A DNA stretch of 64,000 bases from Rhyacophila brunnea (lineage: Eukaryota; Arthropoda; Insecta; Trichoptera; Rhyacophilidae), in the NCBI GenBank assembly GCA_022495005.1, contig JAGYXB010000440.1:1364001-1428000 (forward strand), given 5' to 3'. Positions 10,735 to 22,576 of the stretch are shown here, one piece after another. Each line of letters starts with the position of its first letter. The stretch's first letter is position 1. The notes under the pieces were generated by a model that did no database searches, was not told the origin of the DNA, and saw only the letters and a list, made by a program, of their open reading frames with translations. Both the position numbers and the translations under genes were made by a program.

Positions 10735-11160
10735 TTATCTGTGACCCGGATGATTTGGTTACCGAATAGCCCATGAATGGGTTGACTTTACTCCTCTCGG
10801 CATTTTATGACACACAAGACCTGTGGCCACTGGAAAACCTGTACTACTCAAAAATTGCTGCAACTCTCTGGGGCATCTAGTATTTGCTTTAATATTCCGA
10901 TACGGCATGACGTCTTAAAGACAAAATAACGTGGACGATACAAACGGACACTAACGATCCGAATAATTATTGTCGGCGTTAAGCCACACGCATTCGATAA
11001 CTACTTATAGATATGACAGCCCGCAATTATTCATAGGTGAGCAGCCTTAGTTATACCTGTAGACCAATAGTGTTTATCGCTAGACTCAAAGTGTGTCTGG
11101 GTATGAGGATGAGGAACGTACTCGAAAACGTGCGGAGTAAATGTTGTACGCAGTGACACT
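10735..11160. repeat. Repeat V, copy 1
   Basis: CTCCTCTCGGCATTTTATGA, CAAGACCTGTGGCCACTGGA, GTTTATCGCTAGACTCAAAG and neighbouring blocks align in order with 41028-41450. Divergence is high and no frame is shared for long. Unclassified; possibly LINE or SINE derived. Confidence 0.6.
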
Positions 11161-11514
11161 GGACTGATATTAACATGACATTATTGTTTTTTTCACCATC
11201 ATACTTCAAGCTTTGCAAATCAGTCTTTCATTTGTAAATGCAGTTGGTAGGCCTGCATTTGAGCGTGTAGAGGTTTTCTTTGTATCAACCGACATTGTAG
11301 GAAAAGACTCAGGAGTAATAAAATAAAAATTAGTCCACCAAACGTGTTTATTGTTCGCTTTGATGGGGTTTTCTTTGGTCTGGATTGGTTTTGGAAAGTT
11401 TTAGATTTAAGTGCATAATTGTATCATAGGTGGCACTCTGCCACTAAAATTCAATATATACGACCGAGTAGGTAAGACTCCATGCTAGGAGATTACTTTT
11501 AAAGCATTAAGCCC
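11161..11514. other. No gene seen
   Basis: Contains TCAGTCTTTCATTTG and GTTCGCTTTGATGGGG tracts but no frame or repeat I recognise. Confidence 0.45.
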
Positions 11515-12228
11515 TTAAGGGCGGACGTGCTCAGCGTGAGTCAAAATGGGGCTTTTTTCTATTTTCAAAGCATGATCCTGGACATACCCTAAACGTTGTA
11601 GATAATCTATTTATATAATTTTGAAGCCTTAATATCCTTTATATTTATTTTAAGCATTTGATGACTGCATAAAGTATTTTTATTACATAAAATAGTATTC
11701 TTTTAAACCTCTCGCTCTAATGTTTTAGAATATAGTCATATTTCAGTACATAAATGTGCAGCGGTGTTACGATTTTTTACATTTATTAATTTTTAAACGC
11801 ATTTATAAAACTATCAGTATAATTTATATTGACATTATTATAGTGAAATATTTACGATAAAAAATTATATTGATAATCTCTGTGATCCCAAATTTGACAA
11901 TAATTAGGCATTTTATAATTCAAAAAATCGGCAAGATTAACACATTTGAAGATAATTATAAAGATACTCATTATAAGCTATGTCTTTGTCCATTTAAGTG
12001 TGATAAACATCTTACGAATAATGATTGCTTTATAATAATTATTGACCTAAGAATTAGGTAGTGTTTTTTTGAAATACGCCATTTCTTTTGGCATTCCCCA
12101 GTGGTTAAGCTACAACATACGGCCGTAGCCATAAATTGACAAACTATAATTGAAGTAGGGAGTAAAATAATGTTAACGCGCGTGTTTGAACATGTACCGT
12201 TTTAAAAAAAATCGGTTAGTTTAGGCAT
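11515..12228 (+). mobile_element. TTAA-1, copy lacking its right end
   Basis: Begins TTAA then GGGCGGACGTGCTCAGCG and is collinear with the near-complete copy at 32393-33240 until the start of the internal palindrome, where it stops (TGTTTGAACATGTACC). The 63-codon frame at 11870-12061 recurs in the copy at 22972 with nine amino-acid changes and is broken by a TGA in the 32393 copy, so it is not evidently coding. Ends at TTAA suggest piggyBac-like target choice. No transposase is present. Confidence 0.75.
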
Positions 12229-12231
12229 GCA

Positions 12232-12412
12232 AAGATGACTAAAAAACGTTCCGCATGTACTTGAAAAAGAAAACATGTCAATGAATATTCTATTATTATT
12301 ACGAATATAATAATAAACATAACATTAAAAGGACGCATGTTGAATTTTTTGACAAATTATATTTCGTTCGGCTCGCATAATTTGCACAATCCGCTGAAGT
12401 AGCCTTAATTGG
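12232..12412 (-). repeat. Repeat Y, antisense partial
   Basis: AAGATGACTAAAAAACGTTC through GGACGCATGTTGA to TTGCACAATCCGCTGAAGTA matches the complement of the first half of repeat Y. It directly abuts the broken palindrome of TTAA-1. Confidence 0.65.
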
Positions 12413-12499
12413 CTCTACAATTCGGTGTGGATCTTGGCCACCTCAACTAAGAGGTTTCGTAACATTATTTTTTACGAGGAATGGATGTTAGCCACTTAC

Positions 12500-12635
12500 T
12501 CAACTTACGAGGTCCATGCTCTGGATATAAACACACATTACAAAAGAATGTGTGTATTTGCCAGACCCAGGATTCTAATCTGAGACCTAGGACGCGTAAA
12601 GACGGCCATTGTGGGCGTATATGTACATTACTAAG
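12500..12635 (-). mobile_element. SINE-2, decayed antisense fragment
   Basis: AATGTGTGTATTTGCCAGAC then CCAGGATTCTAATCTGAGAC is the complement of the SINE-2 T-arm region (CTGGGTCTGGCAAA), with GACGGCCATTGTGGGCGTA as its head. The tail is missing. Confidence 0.6.
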
Positions 12636-12789
12636 AAGTAACTATTTATGATCGCTATGCATATAATGACAGTGGAACCACAGCTATCAAAACAGCTACT
12701 AAAATAACGATTTCACTTACGATATTGCGATATTGCGGCCGCCTGAATAATGTCTTCAAAAATTATCTGCATATGAAACACTGACCCTA

Positions 12790-13155
12790 CGTAAAAGAAA
12801 AATCCGGAAACTTAGATTTGCACAGCGAGGTATGGATAGGTGCATGTTGGGCATAACGCGAAAGGACAAAAAGCAAAATGCGTGGATAAGGAAACAAACA
12901 AGGGTTTCTGATGTACCTAATAGAGTTCGCTAAAAATGTAAAATTGACACATAGCTCGAAGAAGGGACAATCACTGAACAAATCTAGTCATTCAGTGGTA
13001 CCCATGAGGTACACAACATCCGCAAGGTAGACTTAGAGGCCGCTGGATCGATGAAATCGTTAAGTTCTGCGGAGGTACGTGACAACGCAACGCACAGGAC
13101 CGAGAGAAATGGAAGAGGCCTTCACCCGGCAGTGGATAGATTCAGCATGGTGATA
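12790..13155 (+). pseudogene. RTE-like LINE C-terminal remnant
   Basis: One frame reads KIRKLRFAQRGMDRCMLGIT then RKDKKQNAWIRKQTRVSDV. These are the 'RVAQRAMERxMLGI' and 'RN.WIR..T.V.DV' blocks near the end of RTE-like endonuclease/reverse transcriptases. Further on, RTERNGRGLHPAVDRFSM corresponds to the closing 'DR.KWR.L.EA...WTD' region in a shifted frame. Several frameshifts and stops make it dead. The same family occurs antisense at 28848-29085. Confidence 0.7.
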
Positions 13156-13204
13156 ATGATAGTAATCTTACAATTTGAAAACCTTGTACTTGAATAGTGT
13201 CAGA

Positions 13205-13807
13205 CAGTAGCGAAGGGTGGAAGTAGTCTGTTAAGATCTGCCTTAAATAATGCATATTGAACTTTGTTAATCATAATTATTTGTTGTTATTGAACTAACA
13301 CTACAATTATTTACAGGTGGCGATAGTTAGTTTTTAAAAATCAATCAAACCCTGCATAACCAAACCATAATAGTTTTGGTATATTTTGGGCGATACGTTA
13401 AAATAATTGTGCACACTTTTTCATTCATACTTATTTATTTTCGTTGGATTAAGAATACATATTACACGTATTAATTGTTGGTCCAATTTTTTAGATTCGT
13501 TAAGCCCTGCCTAAACGAAACTACTTATAGTAAATAAAAAAATATTATTATATCTATAAAATATCTAAAGTTATGTTTGATTTCACTGCATATTTTTAAT
13601 TACTTGTCGAGTATTTTTTTACTATTATCTATTATGGCTTGGTTTTCACATGGCTTAATCTAATTGAATTTTAAAAAGTAACCTTCGCCACCTGTAAATA
13701 ATTGTAGTCTTATCTCAATTGAAACAAATACATATGACTGACAAAGTTTAGTGTGTACTTACTATTTATGCCAGAGCTTAACATCCTACATCCACCCTTC
13801 GCCACTG
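13205..13807. mobile_element. hAT-4, 603 bp, 6/8 target duplication
   Basis: TIRs CAGTAGCGAAGGGTGGAAGT and, at the right end, ATCCACCCTTCGCCACTG. Flanks GTGTCAGA and ATGTCAGG agree at six of eight positions, as expected for an old hAT insertion. No transposase frame. This copy lacks the repeat Y insertion present in the copy at 37232 and so shows the empty site. Confidence 0.85.
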
Positions 13808-14177
13808 ATGTCAGGTCGCCCGTTTCTGATTCGATCCCAGAATTTCGATTTAGCATAATATATTAGGTATATAAAATCTGCAGATTCGGGATCAATACAT
13901 TTGTAGTAAAATATTATTATACCTACTGCCTGTAACAATTGAAAGGTTTACTTGACTGCCATATTAAATGATAAAGTAAACCAACACAAAGTGAAACAGA
14001 AGCTAAAATAGCTGCGTTCAGCGGTGAGCGAATATTCTTTTGACTGAAAAACAGTGGCGTTCTATTTTATAATAATTTGTTGAGTATGTAACTATCGATT
14101 ATTCTGTGTATGAAAGAGAAAATTTATTATGTATGGTTACCATCGTAATAATATATTGATAATACCTGTGGTGAATC
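13808..14177. other. No gene seen
   Basis: AT-rich spacer between hAT-4 and hAT-1. No frame or repeat recognised. Confidence 0.5.
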
Positions 14178-14809
14178 CAGTGACGTCCCGTGGGGTTAGG
14201 CAGATTGAGCATCGCTTGAGGGCAGCAGTTGCTCGAAGGGCGGCAAATCTAATAAAATAAAATAAAATATCAAAAATAGGTATATATAGAAATAGGTAAC
14301 TAAACTTAGTAATAACGGGAATATCTTTTCATTAAAAAATGAGCACACTGGATGGAAACAAAATGTATTAATTAACATGAAAGGTTTACCAGGAATGTAA
14401 TTTTTTGTCGAGTTTGCGATGTCTAGTTTACTTCCGTTGTTATTGGACGTCACGTCCTTGATGACCAGCAATGACACGTGCAGATTTTTGAATTATATTT
14501 TAATTATAGGTAGGTACCTACATAATAACCTAATAAATTTATCCAAATATTTTTGCCAGTCACTCCCGAGTTTTAAAGTTGTCAGATGTATTTTTTAATG
14601 TATCTGAAACCGTGGATCCGCAATATTATCTACTGAAGTAGAGATGGCATTTAAATAAAATTTAGCGGTATATATTTTGTTACTAATGTATCCATACAAT
14701 ACATTTCTTAGATGTTGGAGTCATGAAAGGATGGTAAAAAATATTGTATAAAAATGGGGTGGCATATTGGCGCTACTTAGGGGCGGCATTTCGTGTAGGG
14801 ACGTCACGG
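14178..14809 (+). mobile_element. hAT-1, 632 bp, 7/8 target duplication
   Basis: TIRs CAGTGACGTCCCGTGGGG and GGGACGTCACGG. Flanks GGTGAATC and GATGAATC agree at seven of eight. Near both ends sit C/G-rich blocks (AGGGGCGGCATTT). An antisense 93-codon frame (14196-14477) contains VIKDVTSNNNGSKLDI, partly kept in the copy at 55591, but it is hydrophobic and unlike transposase at its C-terminus, so I do not call a gene. Confidence 0.9.
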
Positions 14810-15989
14810 GATGAATCGATGTATTATTGTAATATTAAGCAATTGGCCAAAGCAGGTCAAGTTCCTGAGAGCATGTAGTCATCTCACCAATCTAGACCAA
14901 TACCTTAACAAAATCGATTCCATGACCTTTATAATTACCATATATAACCGTGCTTTTATGTAAATTAGTATCAAAATAAACATGTTCGTTCTGTTATGCA
15001 TAAAATCAATAAGTAGATAACAGATTCTAATTAGAGAAACCGCAACTTCCTCTGATAACAACAGCATCCTCTTTGATATTGATATTATTGTTAATTTAAA
15101 TATTGATTCAATTATTTTAATTAATTCCAGAAAACCACAAACAATAATATAATGTTATTTGTGTTGATAATTAGAAGTTTCTAGAATATTATTTCTTTCC
15201 ATATATGAACCATTGCACACGTAATGAATTTGTTAGTTCTCTGTCAACCATTGTGCCTCTTGTATTGTAAGCTGGCTTTCTATCAGTTGTAATATCTGTA
15301 TTACCGTAATTCTTCTCCGTTTAATAAATCAAAACATCTATCAAAAGTTCTTCTCTTTCAATTTGATATCTCCTGTGAAGTTTTCCGCTCTCTTTTCGCT
15401 ATTCCTGACAAAACAAAAGAGGTTTTAGTCCTATTTTCATAGTCCTCTGTATAATAATAAAATAGCAAATAATACGTTTACACGTATAAAGACTGTTTAA
15501 ATTCGTAATTACGAAACCTAAAAGAACTAGTGAAAGTGATAATCTATTTTACTTAAACTACTCCGCTTTTTGGGGACGTAACAGTTCGAACCCGACAGCA
15601 AATCAAGTGACCATTATCAATTATTACCTACCCCTCAAATCGTGATTAAGTCCAGTTTTCTATGATTTCCCGTAAATTACCATAAGCCCAAGTATCATAG
15701 TAGGTATATAAGAATGGGCAGGAGATAAATCAACACCAGTGAATTTGCTAATTGCACATAGAAATTACACAAAATAGTTTGCAATAAAATGAATTTTGTA
15801 GAGAATTCCTATGACTCGGTTTTATTAATTATTATTAATCAAATTTAATGTAGTTATATATTATTTTTAAGTAAATGGCGCATGTCGGATATATGTAATA
15901 AAATTTGCGTGGCTTTTAGTTATACATTTAAAAGTACATCATACTGTACAAACAATATAAAATTGTATATCGCTGGATATATCTCATGA
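14810..15989. other. No gene seen
   Basis: AT-rich; no repeat with another copy in the window found. Confidence 0.5.
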
Positions 15990-15997
15990 TTCATGCA

Positions 15998-16707
15998 TAG
16001 GGATTGCAATACCGAATGAAAATAGTATCAATACCGGTTTTTCGGTATTTCTTATTGAATACCGGTATTGATACCAGTATTAATACCAGTATTTCTTAAA
16101 CATTAAGGAAAGAGAAGTTGGGACTAATGTTGGGTTAATAAATATAGCTATTAAAATCTTTTTAAAATATTGTTTTATAGAAAAAACCTAGATACCTACA
16201 TTTATTATGTTGACATTTAAAAATATGTACTGATCATAATTTATTGTAGAACTAGTGATTTTTTTACAAATAATTTGAATATATTGATAATTTTAACTAA
16301 AGCCATCAAAGTTCATCAAGTGCAAATAAATCCGGCAGCAGGAAAATCTTCTTAAATTCAACGCTTATAGAATAATTGAACATTTTTTTGTCACGTTTTG
16401 TCGTTTTTCACACGTTAGTCTGTCACGGATGTTTTCTATTTCGAAATAATATGATAATAATTCATCGCGACAATTACTTATATACATATATTTGATGAAA
16501 TTTGTTTTATTATTTTTTCACCTCTGTTGGATTCACTCAATATATTTTCAATTTAGCAGCACATAACTTATAAATTTTTTTCAAAAACGTAAACGTGTGT
16601 GCTTTCTTAATACCGAAAATTCATGTATTTTGGATTTTTAAAACCGGTATTTCGGCATTGATAAATACTGGAATACCGGTTTTGAAATACCAGTATTGCA
16701 ATCCCTA
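15998..16707. mobile_element. hAT-5, 710 bp, perfect 8-bp target duplication
   Basis: TIRs TAGGGATTGCAATACC and its complement GTATTGCAATCCCTA, flanked on both sides by TTCATGCA. Both ends are rich in short self-complementary words (ACCGGTATT, AATACCGGT, ATACCAGTA), giving subterminal repeats that could bind a transposase. The sense frame at 16595-16795 crosses the right end and is not a gene. No transposase. Confidence 0.93.
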
Positions 16708-16715
16708 TTCATGCA

Positions 16716-19117
16716 GTTCAAGGCTTGGACATATTTTGATGAATTCAGTTTTGAATATAAATGCTTTAACCAATAAAATAAAGCAAAAAGCATAGAAAAA
16801 TATTCATCTAATTCTATGACATCATATTAACGATGGATTTAAGTATCATTGTCTTACATCAACAAAATATTTAAATCACAGTGAAACTTATGCAATCGTA
16901 ATGTTGTCGAAATGATTAGCGAACATATTATTATTACTTAGCTTAGAAACTTTTAATTTTCTATATTTATGGCATGGAGATAGGTACCCAAAACAGTAAA
17001 AATTGATGTTTCCGAGACGTGACTGTATAGACGTATCCTTTGTAAGATAATTAATGTGACATCTTCAAGAAAATGGAAAAAAAGAACGAAAAGTTCAGCA
17101 TAGCATCAATAGTAGGAAATTATTGTAAGAGAAGACAGGGGTGCATTATTCCTTACTTCATTATCACAATAAAGAGCGATACACGTAGATGGCTAAAGAC
17201 GACACATCGCAGCTAGACCGAACTGTTCCGGGTAACAGACAGTGTACTAAAGATCATACTCAGGGGTGTCCGACTTTTCTATGTCGGGTAGTACAAGAAT
17301 AAGGACTCTGTATCAGGTTAGTTTTTCTGTCATTTATTTCATATTTAATTTAATGTAATTCGTACTAATTTTATTAACTTATTACGTACGCCATTGCTTA
17401 AATGCCACTCTACAGTTTAGTCAACCCAATTATTTCACTTTGCGGTCAAAACTTAACTGCGGCATAATTTCAGATTACTGTGTAAACGCTTCCGCTATTT
17501 TCTACAAAAGACACCCTTCAATTACGACAATTTATCAAAGAAGCTTTGACGATAGGTATTATTGATAATTACACTAAAGCTAGATGGGTAACATGATCGT
17601 AGCCTTTTAAAGTTTGTGTTATCGTAGGCATTATTAATGACAAATCATTATGATTTTATTTTCAATTTGATGATTCATAGTTCATAAAGGTATGACACTG
17701 GGAGAAATCCCGTTAGCTTAAATACTAACGAGTTCCAAATGCAAATTTATGGTAAACATTTTGTGTAATTAATATATACCTATCACAGAAATTTGAAACT
17801 TTTAACGTTTTGGGTCGATTCTACCCCGTTTAAAAAGCACTACTTGCGTCCACCAGAAATCTTGGGGCTCCCGACAAAACCACCCTGAAATTATCGCCCA
17901 GATATTGCCGCCAAAACAATTTAGAAATGAGACAATTTTTATTTCAGATACACAAATAAAAAAAAAACATACGAATAAAGATAAAAAATATAAATTGTTT
18001 AAAATTAAATTAGAGAATGAGATGGGGGATCCACTGTCAAAAACTACCTAATCACGACTCGTAACTGGCAAAATCTGACATTCGGATGACATTTTTCAAT
18101 ATGGCGTATGTATGATATAAAACAGGTATAGTACGCCCAAAATACTATAATTTTGAAAATTCTGAAAAATAGTTGGCAATAGATAAAAAATACCGCTAAA
18201 TCAGTTCGGGAGAACTAAAATATTTAACTCTTTTAACAATTTTTGTATAAAGACCCTAAAGAAACGAGACGTTAATTAGTTTCAATCCGATTTTTTGTTT
18301 AAAAAGGAGACGTTCACCACTCTCCATTTGAAATCGAGCGGCCCGCGGCGAAATTTTTCCTCTAAAAAAACGAGCCGCCTGTGAAAAATCAAACAGCCTG
18401 CGGTCCACTGCAGAATTTCTCGTTTGTAGTTCGTAGTTCCATTTTTGACCGTTCTTTAGATAAGTTTATAGGACTGTACTATATTTTTTACCGAAATACT
18501 ATAATTTTGGAGGCTCTGTACTATAATTTCACTTTAAACACTTTGAACACTGAATCCGATACACGCTGCCAATCACAGCAACATGAGCTGCCGCATTGTT
18601 GCGTTGGTCGCAACACGATGTTGCCCGTATATTCCCGCTCTAAGTCGGAGCATTTATATTTATATAGGTATGTGTGGAAAATTGTGGATTCTGGTATGAT
18701 TACAATTATTATTCGTCATTGCCCCAGATTCCCCGTAGGTACTACTCCATTATCATCAAGATTATGAAAGACATTATATTTTACTGAAGTAAGAAGATAA
18801 TTGACAATATTAAACATAGTTGACATACATGTAATGAGTAAAATATTACTCTTACATACAGAATTATTAAACCAGTATAAAATAATATAAATGAAAATTT
18901 CACGAAAAAAAAGTTTTCAGTAAGTAGACAGTTCATTTATTTTTATTTTTGTGAAAATCGATGGTTTTTGCGATTGGAAAACTTTCACCCTTCTTGTTTG
19001 TTTACTTTTGTTGTATTGTTTGGTTTATATATTATCTGAATAGTTTTATTTTCATGACATTTTCTTCAAGCAATAACTATGTACCTATTTTAAAAATATA
19101 TGATGGCACCGTTCTTA
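16716..19117. other. Long stretch without recognised genes
   Basis: AT-rich. A GC-richer patch at 17190-17300 and one at 18330-18420 (CGGCCCGCGGCG) stand out. The 128-codon frame 18381-18767 contains GCVGRNTMLPVYSRSKSEH-like residues, but has no recognisable domain and lies in no conserved context. It may be a chance frame. Confidence 0.45.
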
Positions 19118-19310
19118 TTACCACGTTTTTCTTAGCTCGTATTCTTGTTTGTCCGGTGATTGTTTATCCAGTACAAATCTTGCAATCGATTTTTAACTAA
19201 CTTCCTGACTAGCTAGACATTTGAAACTTTTAGAATATATTAGAATACGATGCCAATGCATTCTTTTAATACTTTTCACTTTTTCATTTTCAGTTAATTC
19301 TGTTTTAATT
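19118..19310 (+). repeat. Repeat X, partial direct copy
   Basis: ACCACGTTTTTCTTAGCTCG through TGCAATCGATTTTTAACTAA to CATTCTTTTAATACTTTTC matches the start of the copy at 3240. It ends before the TATTTCGGAAG part. A 79-codon frame running into it is incidental. Confidence 0.7.
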
Positions 19311-19529
19311 ATTTTTTTTATAAAAAAACTGCCGATCTAAGAAACTTATAGTATAATATGTAGGTACAGCATAAATACCCATTGTAACATTTTTATTTGT
19401 TTTTTGTAAGCCTAATATATTTGTATGTATGTCTTCTATTAAAAAATTACAATTGAATTGCAATCATTGTCATATACCTGGGGTTACAAATCTTTTTATG
19501 CTTAGGTGCTAAAATTACTTTTGAAATCA

Positions 19530-19782
19530 AGAAAAGTATTTTTAGATTCGACAAAGAGCTTTACCAGAAAGCTTTCCTTCACTTATTTTTTTACGTCCGA
19601 ATGGTTTTAGCTTTTTCGATCGATTTCCCACTTTGGTCAAGTGATACGCATAGTCGGTTCCTTTTAAAATTCTACGACAGTTTGCATCGTCCTGGTTAGG
19701 TTCTACAATTCTTTCGCATGCTGCTGGTAGAATTTTTTTGAATGCCAAACGTGGCACGCGTGTAATAGATTCGCCACTGCTA
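19530..19782 (-). other. Unidentified basic 71-codon frame
   Basis: The minus-strand frame at 19542-19757 encodes a lysine/arginine-rich peptide with KKILPAACERIVEPNQDDAN, then a RSKKLKPFGRKK block and a clean stop. I recognise no family. Just upstream the strand reads CAGTGGCGAATC (ending at 19782), which resembles a hAT terminus, so it could be a transposon-borne piece. A chance frame is also possible. Confidence 0.3.
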
Positions 19783-20014
19783 TCCTATTCACATTATCTA
19801 AAAAAATTAATAGACGTCTAGAATATTTAATTAAATCATTCTGAATGGACTACATACTGGTTCAATAAATTAATCATTCTTTTGTATTTCACATAAAATA
19901 TTCAGTACTGAAAATAATAATATGTATATTCTAATCTCCCATTAAAGTCAATGCAAAGGTTCGTTATTAAACGATTAGGTATTTAACCTGGATATTAAAT
20001 AATATAACAATAAT
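19783..20014. other. No gene seen
   Basis: AT-rich spacer. Confidence 0.4.
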
Positions 20015-20403
20015 ATACTGGCAAATAATAATTTTCATGTTCCCACCAATATCACTCGTATCTCTACGGTATTCAAGATACCTCGTCGCAGGACAGATGT
20101 TATGTTTCATGATGTTGTGTATCATGCGATTAACTTATTTGATGGCACCATAAAGGTTGCTTTATTTTTTATTAACTATATAATGTTTGTGGACGTGTTA
20201 AATAGGTTAAATTTATAATTGTATATATTTTCATGTTTCTTTAATATTTACATATACACATGCTGTCTTTTCTACTTTCTTGTTATATTAGTTCTTATTT
20301 GTAATTAAGATATTTTTATAATTTTGTATTTATTATGTATTATGGCGCATTGGCCAATCGCTGTAATGCCGTAATACTCTTTTTCTAAATAAATAAATAA
20401 AAT
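20015..20403 (+). pseudogene. CR1/Jockey-like LINE tail with 3' UTR
   Basis: The frame reads PTNITRISTVFKIPRRRTDV then MFHDVVYHAINLFDGTIKVA. This is the last part of a LINE polymerase ORF ('R...L.IP..RTD......A.NL.N'), close to the copy at 56709-56987. A 3' UTR follows, ending AATACTCTTTTTCTAAATAA and a short (AATA)n tail at 20385-20403, a usual 3' end for this kind of LINE. 5'-truncated and dead. Confidence 0.65.
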
Positions 20404-20529
20404 AACATTCTGAATTATGATACAAAGTGACATGGAACGATCGATACGTACCTATCAATAGAGCACGGCAGCCTAAATATTTTTTAATTATATTGAATAA
20501 AATTGCATCATAGACGACTATTTTACTAT

Positions 20530-20960
20530 CCGTGAAACAAGCTCATGAAAGTCCAGATGGTTGGAGCATGGCCCCCTTATCCTGAAGCGGGCCCCCAGGC
20601 TAGGATCTTTGGTGCCCCCCCCCGACCAATCGCTATGGATAAAGGCAGTGTGACGCTCTACAATCTACAGTAGCGTTTTCTAAATTATGTAGGTACGCGG
20701 TAAAATTAATGTGTATCTACCCATATTTAGTGTTTTTTGTATATTTTAATATATCCATTTGAATTATGGAGTTGTACAGTACAACCACATAATTTTAAAT
20801 AATATATGGGAATGAAAATAGCGACTTTCTTTTACTATTAATGCAAATTTGTGAAGTGTGTTTATCTCACTTATCTGGTCGACTCGCCTCGCCGGGCCAC
20901 TCCTGAGCCCAAGCCCCCAGGCTAGAGATCTGTCAGCCTCCCCTTGTGGGGGCCATGGGT
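20530..20960 (+). repeat. hAT-7 internal region, diverged copy
   Basis: GAAGCGGGCCCCCAGGCTAG, ATCTTTGG, ATAAAGGCAGTGTGACGCTC, TGTGTTTATCTCACTTATCT and CCCCCAGGCTAGAGATCTGT occur in the same order as in 35660-36130 and 44660-45050. The ends are not preserved. GGTTGGAGC occurs at both its edges (20539, 20951). Confidence 0.65.
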
Positions 20961-21330
20961 TGGAGCTCCGGGTTAAAAGTTTTTATAGGTATTATATGTA
21001 TGTTAAAAAATAAAAAATAAGAAGTTTTAAAATAATCGTCATTTTCATTATTAATTCTATTAAACATAGTTGCCGATAGCAAATTGTCTTTCATTATTTG
21101 TCTCTTCTGTCAAAAAAGTGAGGTTATTTATCACTCAGCAGTGTTGCCGTTTTTCAAATAATTCCAGTGTTGCAAAGTGTCAAATATAAAATTTTCATTA
21201 GATTTTAGGACGAAAATTTAATAATAAAACAAAAGGAGCACTACAAATTTTCGGTGCTCCAGCTCCGGGTAAAACCACATTGCTCCGTGATCCTTCTCCG
21301 AGCTCCGCTCCAACGCTCTGCATGAGATAA
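20961..21330. other. GAGCTCC-rich segment
   Basis: TTGGAGCTCCGGGTTAAAAG near 20953 and CCGAGCTCCGCTCCAACG near 21298 form loosely inverted ends around 350 AT-rich bases. This could be another short inverted-repeat element, but no clear target duplication is seen. Confidence 0.35.
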
Positions 21331-22380
21331 ACTGTTTTCCTTGAAATATTAATAATACAAATTTCCTTTCTTACAGAGTTCATTTTCTGGAGACTGGTTC
21401 TTAGTACTTTTGCTGCTCGGGTGTGTCACACCCCTACCATCCCCTCTTTGCGACCGCCTATCTAGTAGTAAATTAAAAATATCCGTGATTTTTTCACAAA
21501 TGTCAAAATGCCTAAGATACCACTTGCATGGAGGAGAATATAAAAGATTTGTCATTGACTCATTAGATGTAATATTCGATAGCTAGGGGATACAAAATAA
21601 TTGTAACTCTTACTTTCATTAATTTGTTACTTTCATATTTATACATAACGACGTATCGAGACTTTTGTTACCGTATATAATACAAATACAAATCATTAAC
21701 GATATATTATATTTTCCTTCATTCCAACATTCTACACAGAACATAGTGAAAAGCTTGAACGAAAGCTTCTTAGTATTTTCTGAAAAAGCTCCGCGTTCGC
21801 AGCTTTCCTACCACGTATATGCAATATAATACGTACCCTCATTAACAAGCCATCATCAATACGACTTTCAGTTAAATACTGCAGCAACGCCATCTGCTTC
21901 GCGAGTGCTGCGCTAATAACAGACTCACAATCTTCGAGTCAAAAGAAGGGTGCTCCAGAGAGGAGGAGGGACGGGGGACAGTCTTTAGCAGGTGCTCGCT
22001 AACAAGGCTTTGACGGAGACCGCCAGGGAGGGTCCGCCGTCGAGTCATATATTACAGTGACGTCTGTAAAAAAATCTCTGTTAGTTCGTCAATAAACCGT
22101 TTTTTGTATGCATCTACTTATATTATTATATAATTAATATTAATGATATTTAATGATTATGTATTTCTTATTTTACGTCTTACTAAAGATAGTCAAAATA
22201 TGTGTGCATTGTCGAGAAGAGATAATAGAATCCTAACTGAAATTGTATTTATTTTTTTAAATGTTTTTACCATGTCCGTTTTTTTTAAATTTTCAGCCGA
22301 TGAGTATTGTTATAACAATATAAAATTCCACGAGGCCCAATGACAATAGTGTAGAGAAACAGTTATGTAACCTCACCAAG
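21331..22380. other. No gene; possible LTR-like GC-rich block
   Basis: 21880-22060 is GC-richer (GGTGCTCCAGAGAGGAGGAG, GGGTCCGCCGTCGAGTCAT) and is followed by AATAAACCG at 22092, which resembles the R-U5 part of a solo LTR. I cannot find bounding TG...CA ends with a target duplication, so the call stays open. Confidence 0.3.
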
Positions 22381-22384
22381 ATCA

Positions 22385-22430
22385 ATCGAACCCGAAGCCC
22401 CTGGATAAAAGGCCAGTCAGTGCCTTACGC
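22385..22430 (-). pseudogene. tRNA-like B-box fragment
   Basis: The minus strand reads GTAAGGCACTGACTGGCC then GGGCTTCGGGTTCGATTGAT, with a near B box GGTTCGATT. A head fragment of a tRNA-derived SINE; no complete fold. Confidence 0.45.
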
Positions 22431-22436
22431 ACTATA

Positions 22437-22525
22437 TTATTGAACATACATACATGTATGTTCAATAATTAGAGTGGTACATTCTTAAATCTTGTGAATT
22501 ATTCGTTGAATAAAAGAAATAGTTA
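22437..22525 (+). repeat. Small palindrome and SINE-1 tail
   Basis: TTATTGAACATACAT and ATGTATGTTCAATAA form a near-perfect palindrome (22437-22468). It runs into ATTCTTAAATCTTGTGAATT and ATTCGTTGAATAAAAGAAAT, the SINE-1 tail. Confidence 0.65.
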
Positions 22526-22576
22526 TTTATAATATATTGGCTATTATAAACACACTTTACTATCTGTTTACTATCT

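Noticed and set aside
18381..18767. 128-codon frame
   Set aside because: No recognisable domain, AT-rich codons in its first half, no second copy; cannot be distinguished from chance.
20961..21330. GAGCTCC-bounded segment as a defined transposon
   Set aside because: The ends are only loosely complementary and no target duplication fits.
21880..22110. Solo LTR
   Set aside because: GC-rich block and AATAAA are suggestive, but no TG...CA ends with a flanking duplication could be found.
22437..22468. Palindrome as a transcription terminator
   Set aside because: Bacterial-type terminators do not apply in this animal-like sequence, and the palindrome belongs to a repeat tail.
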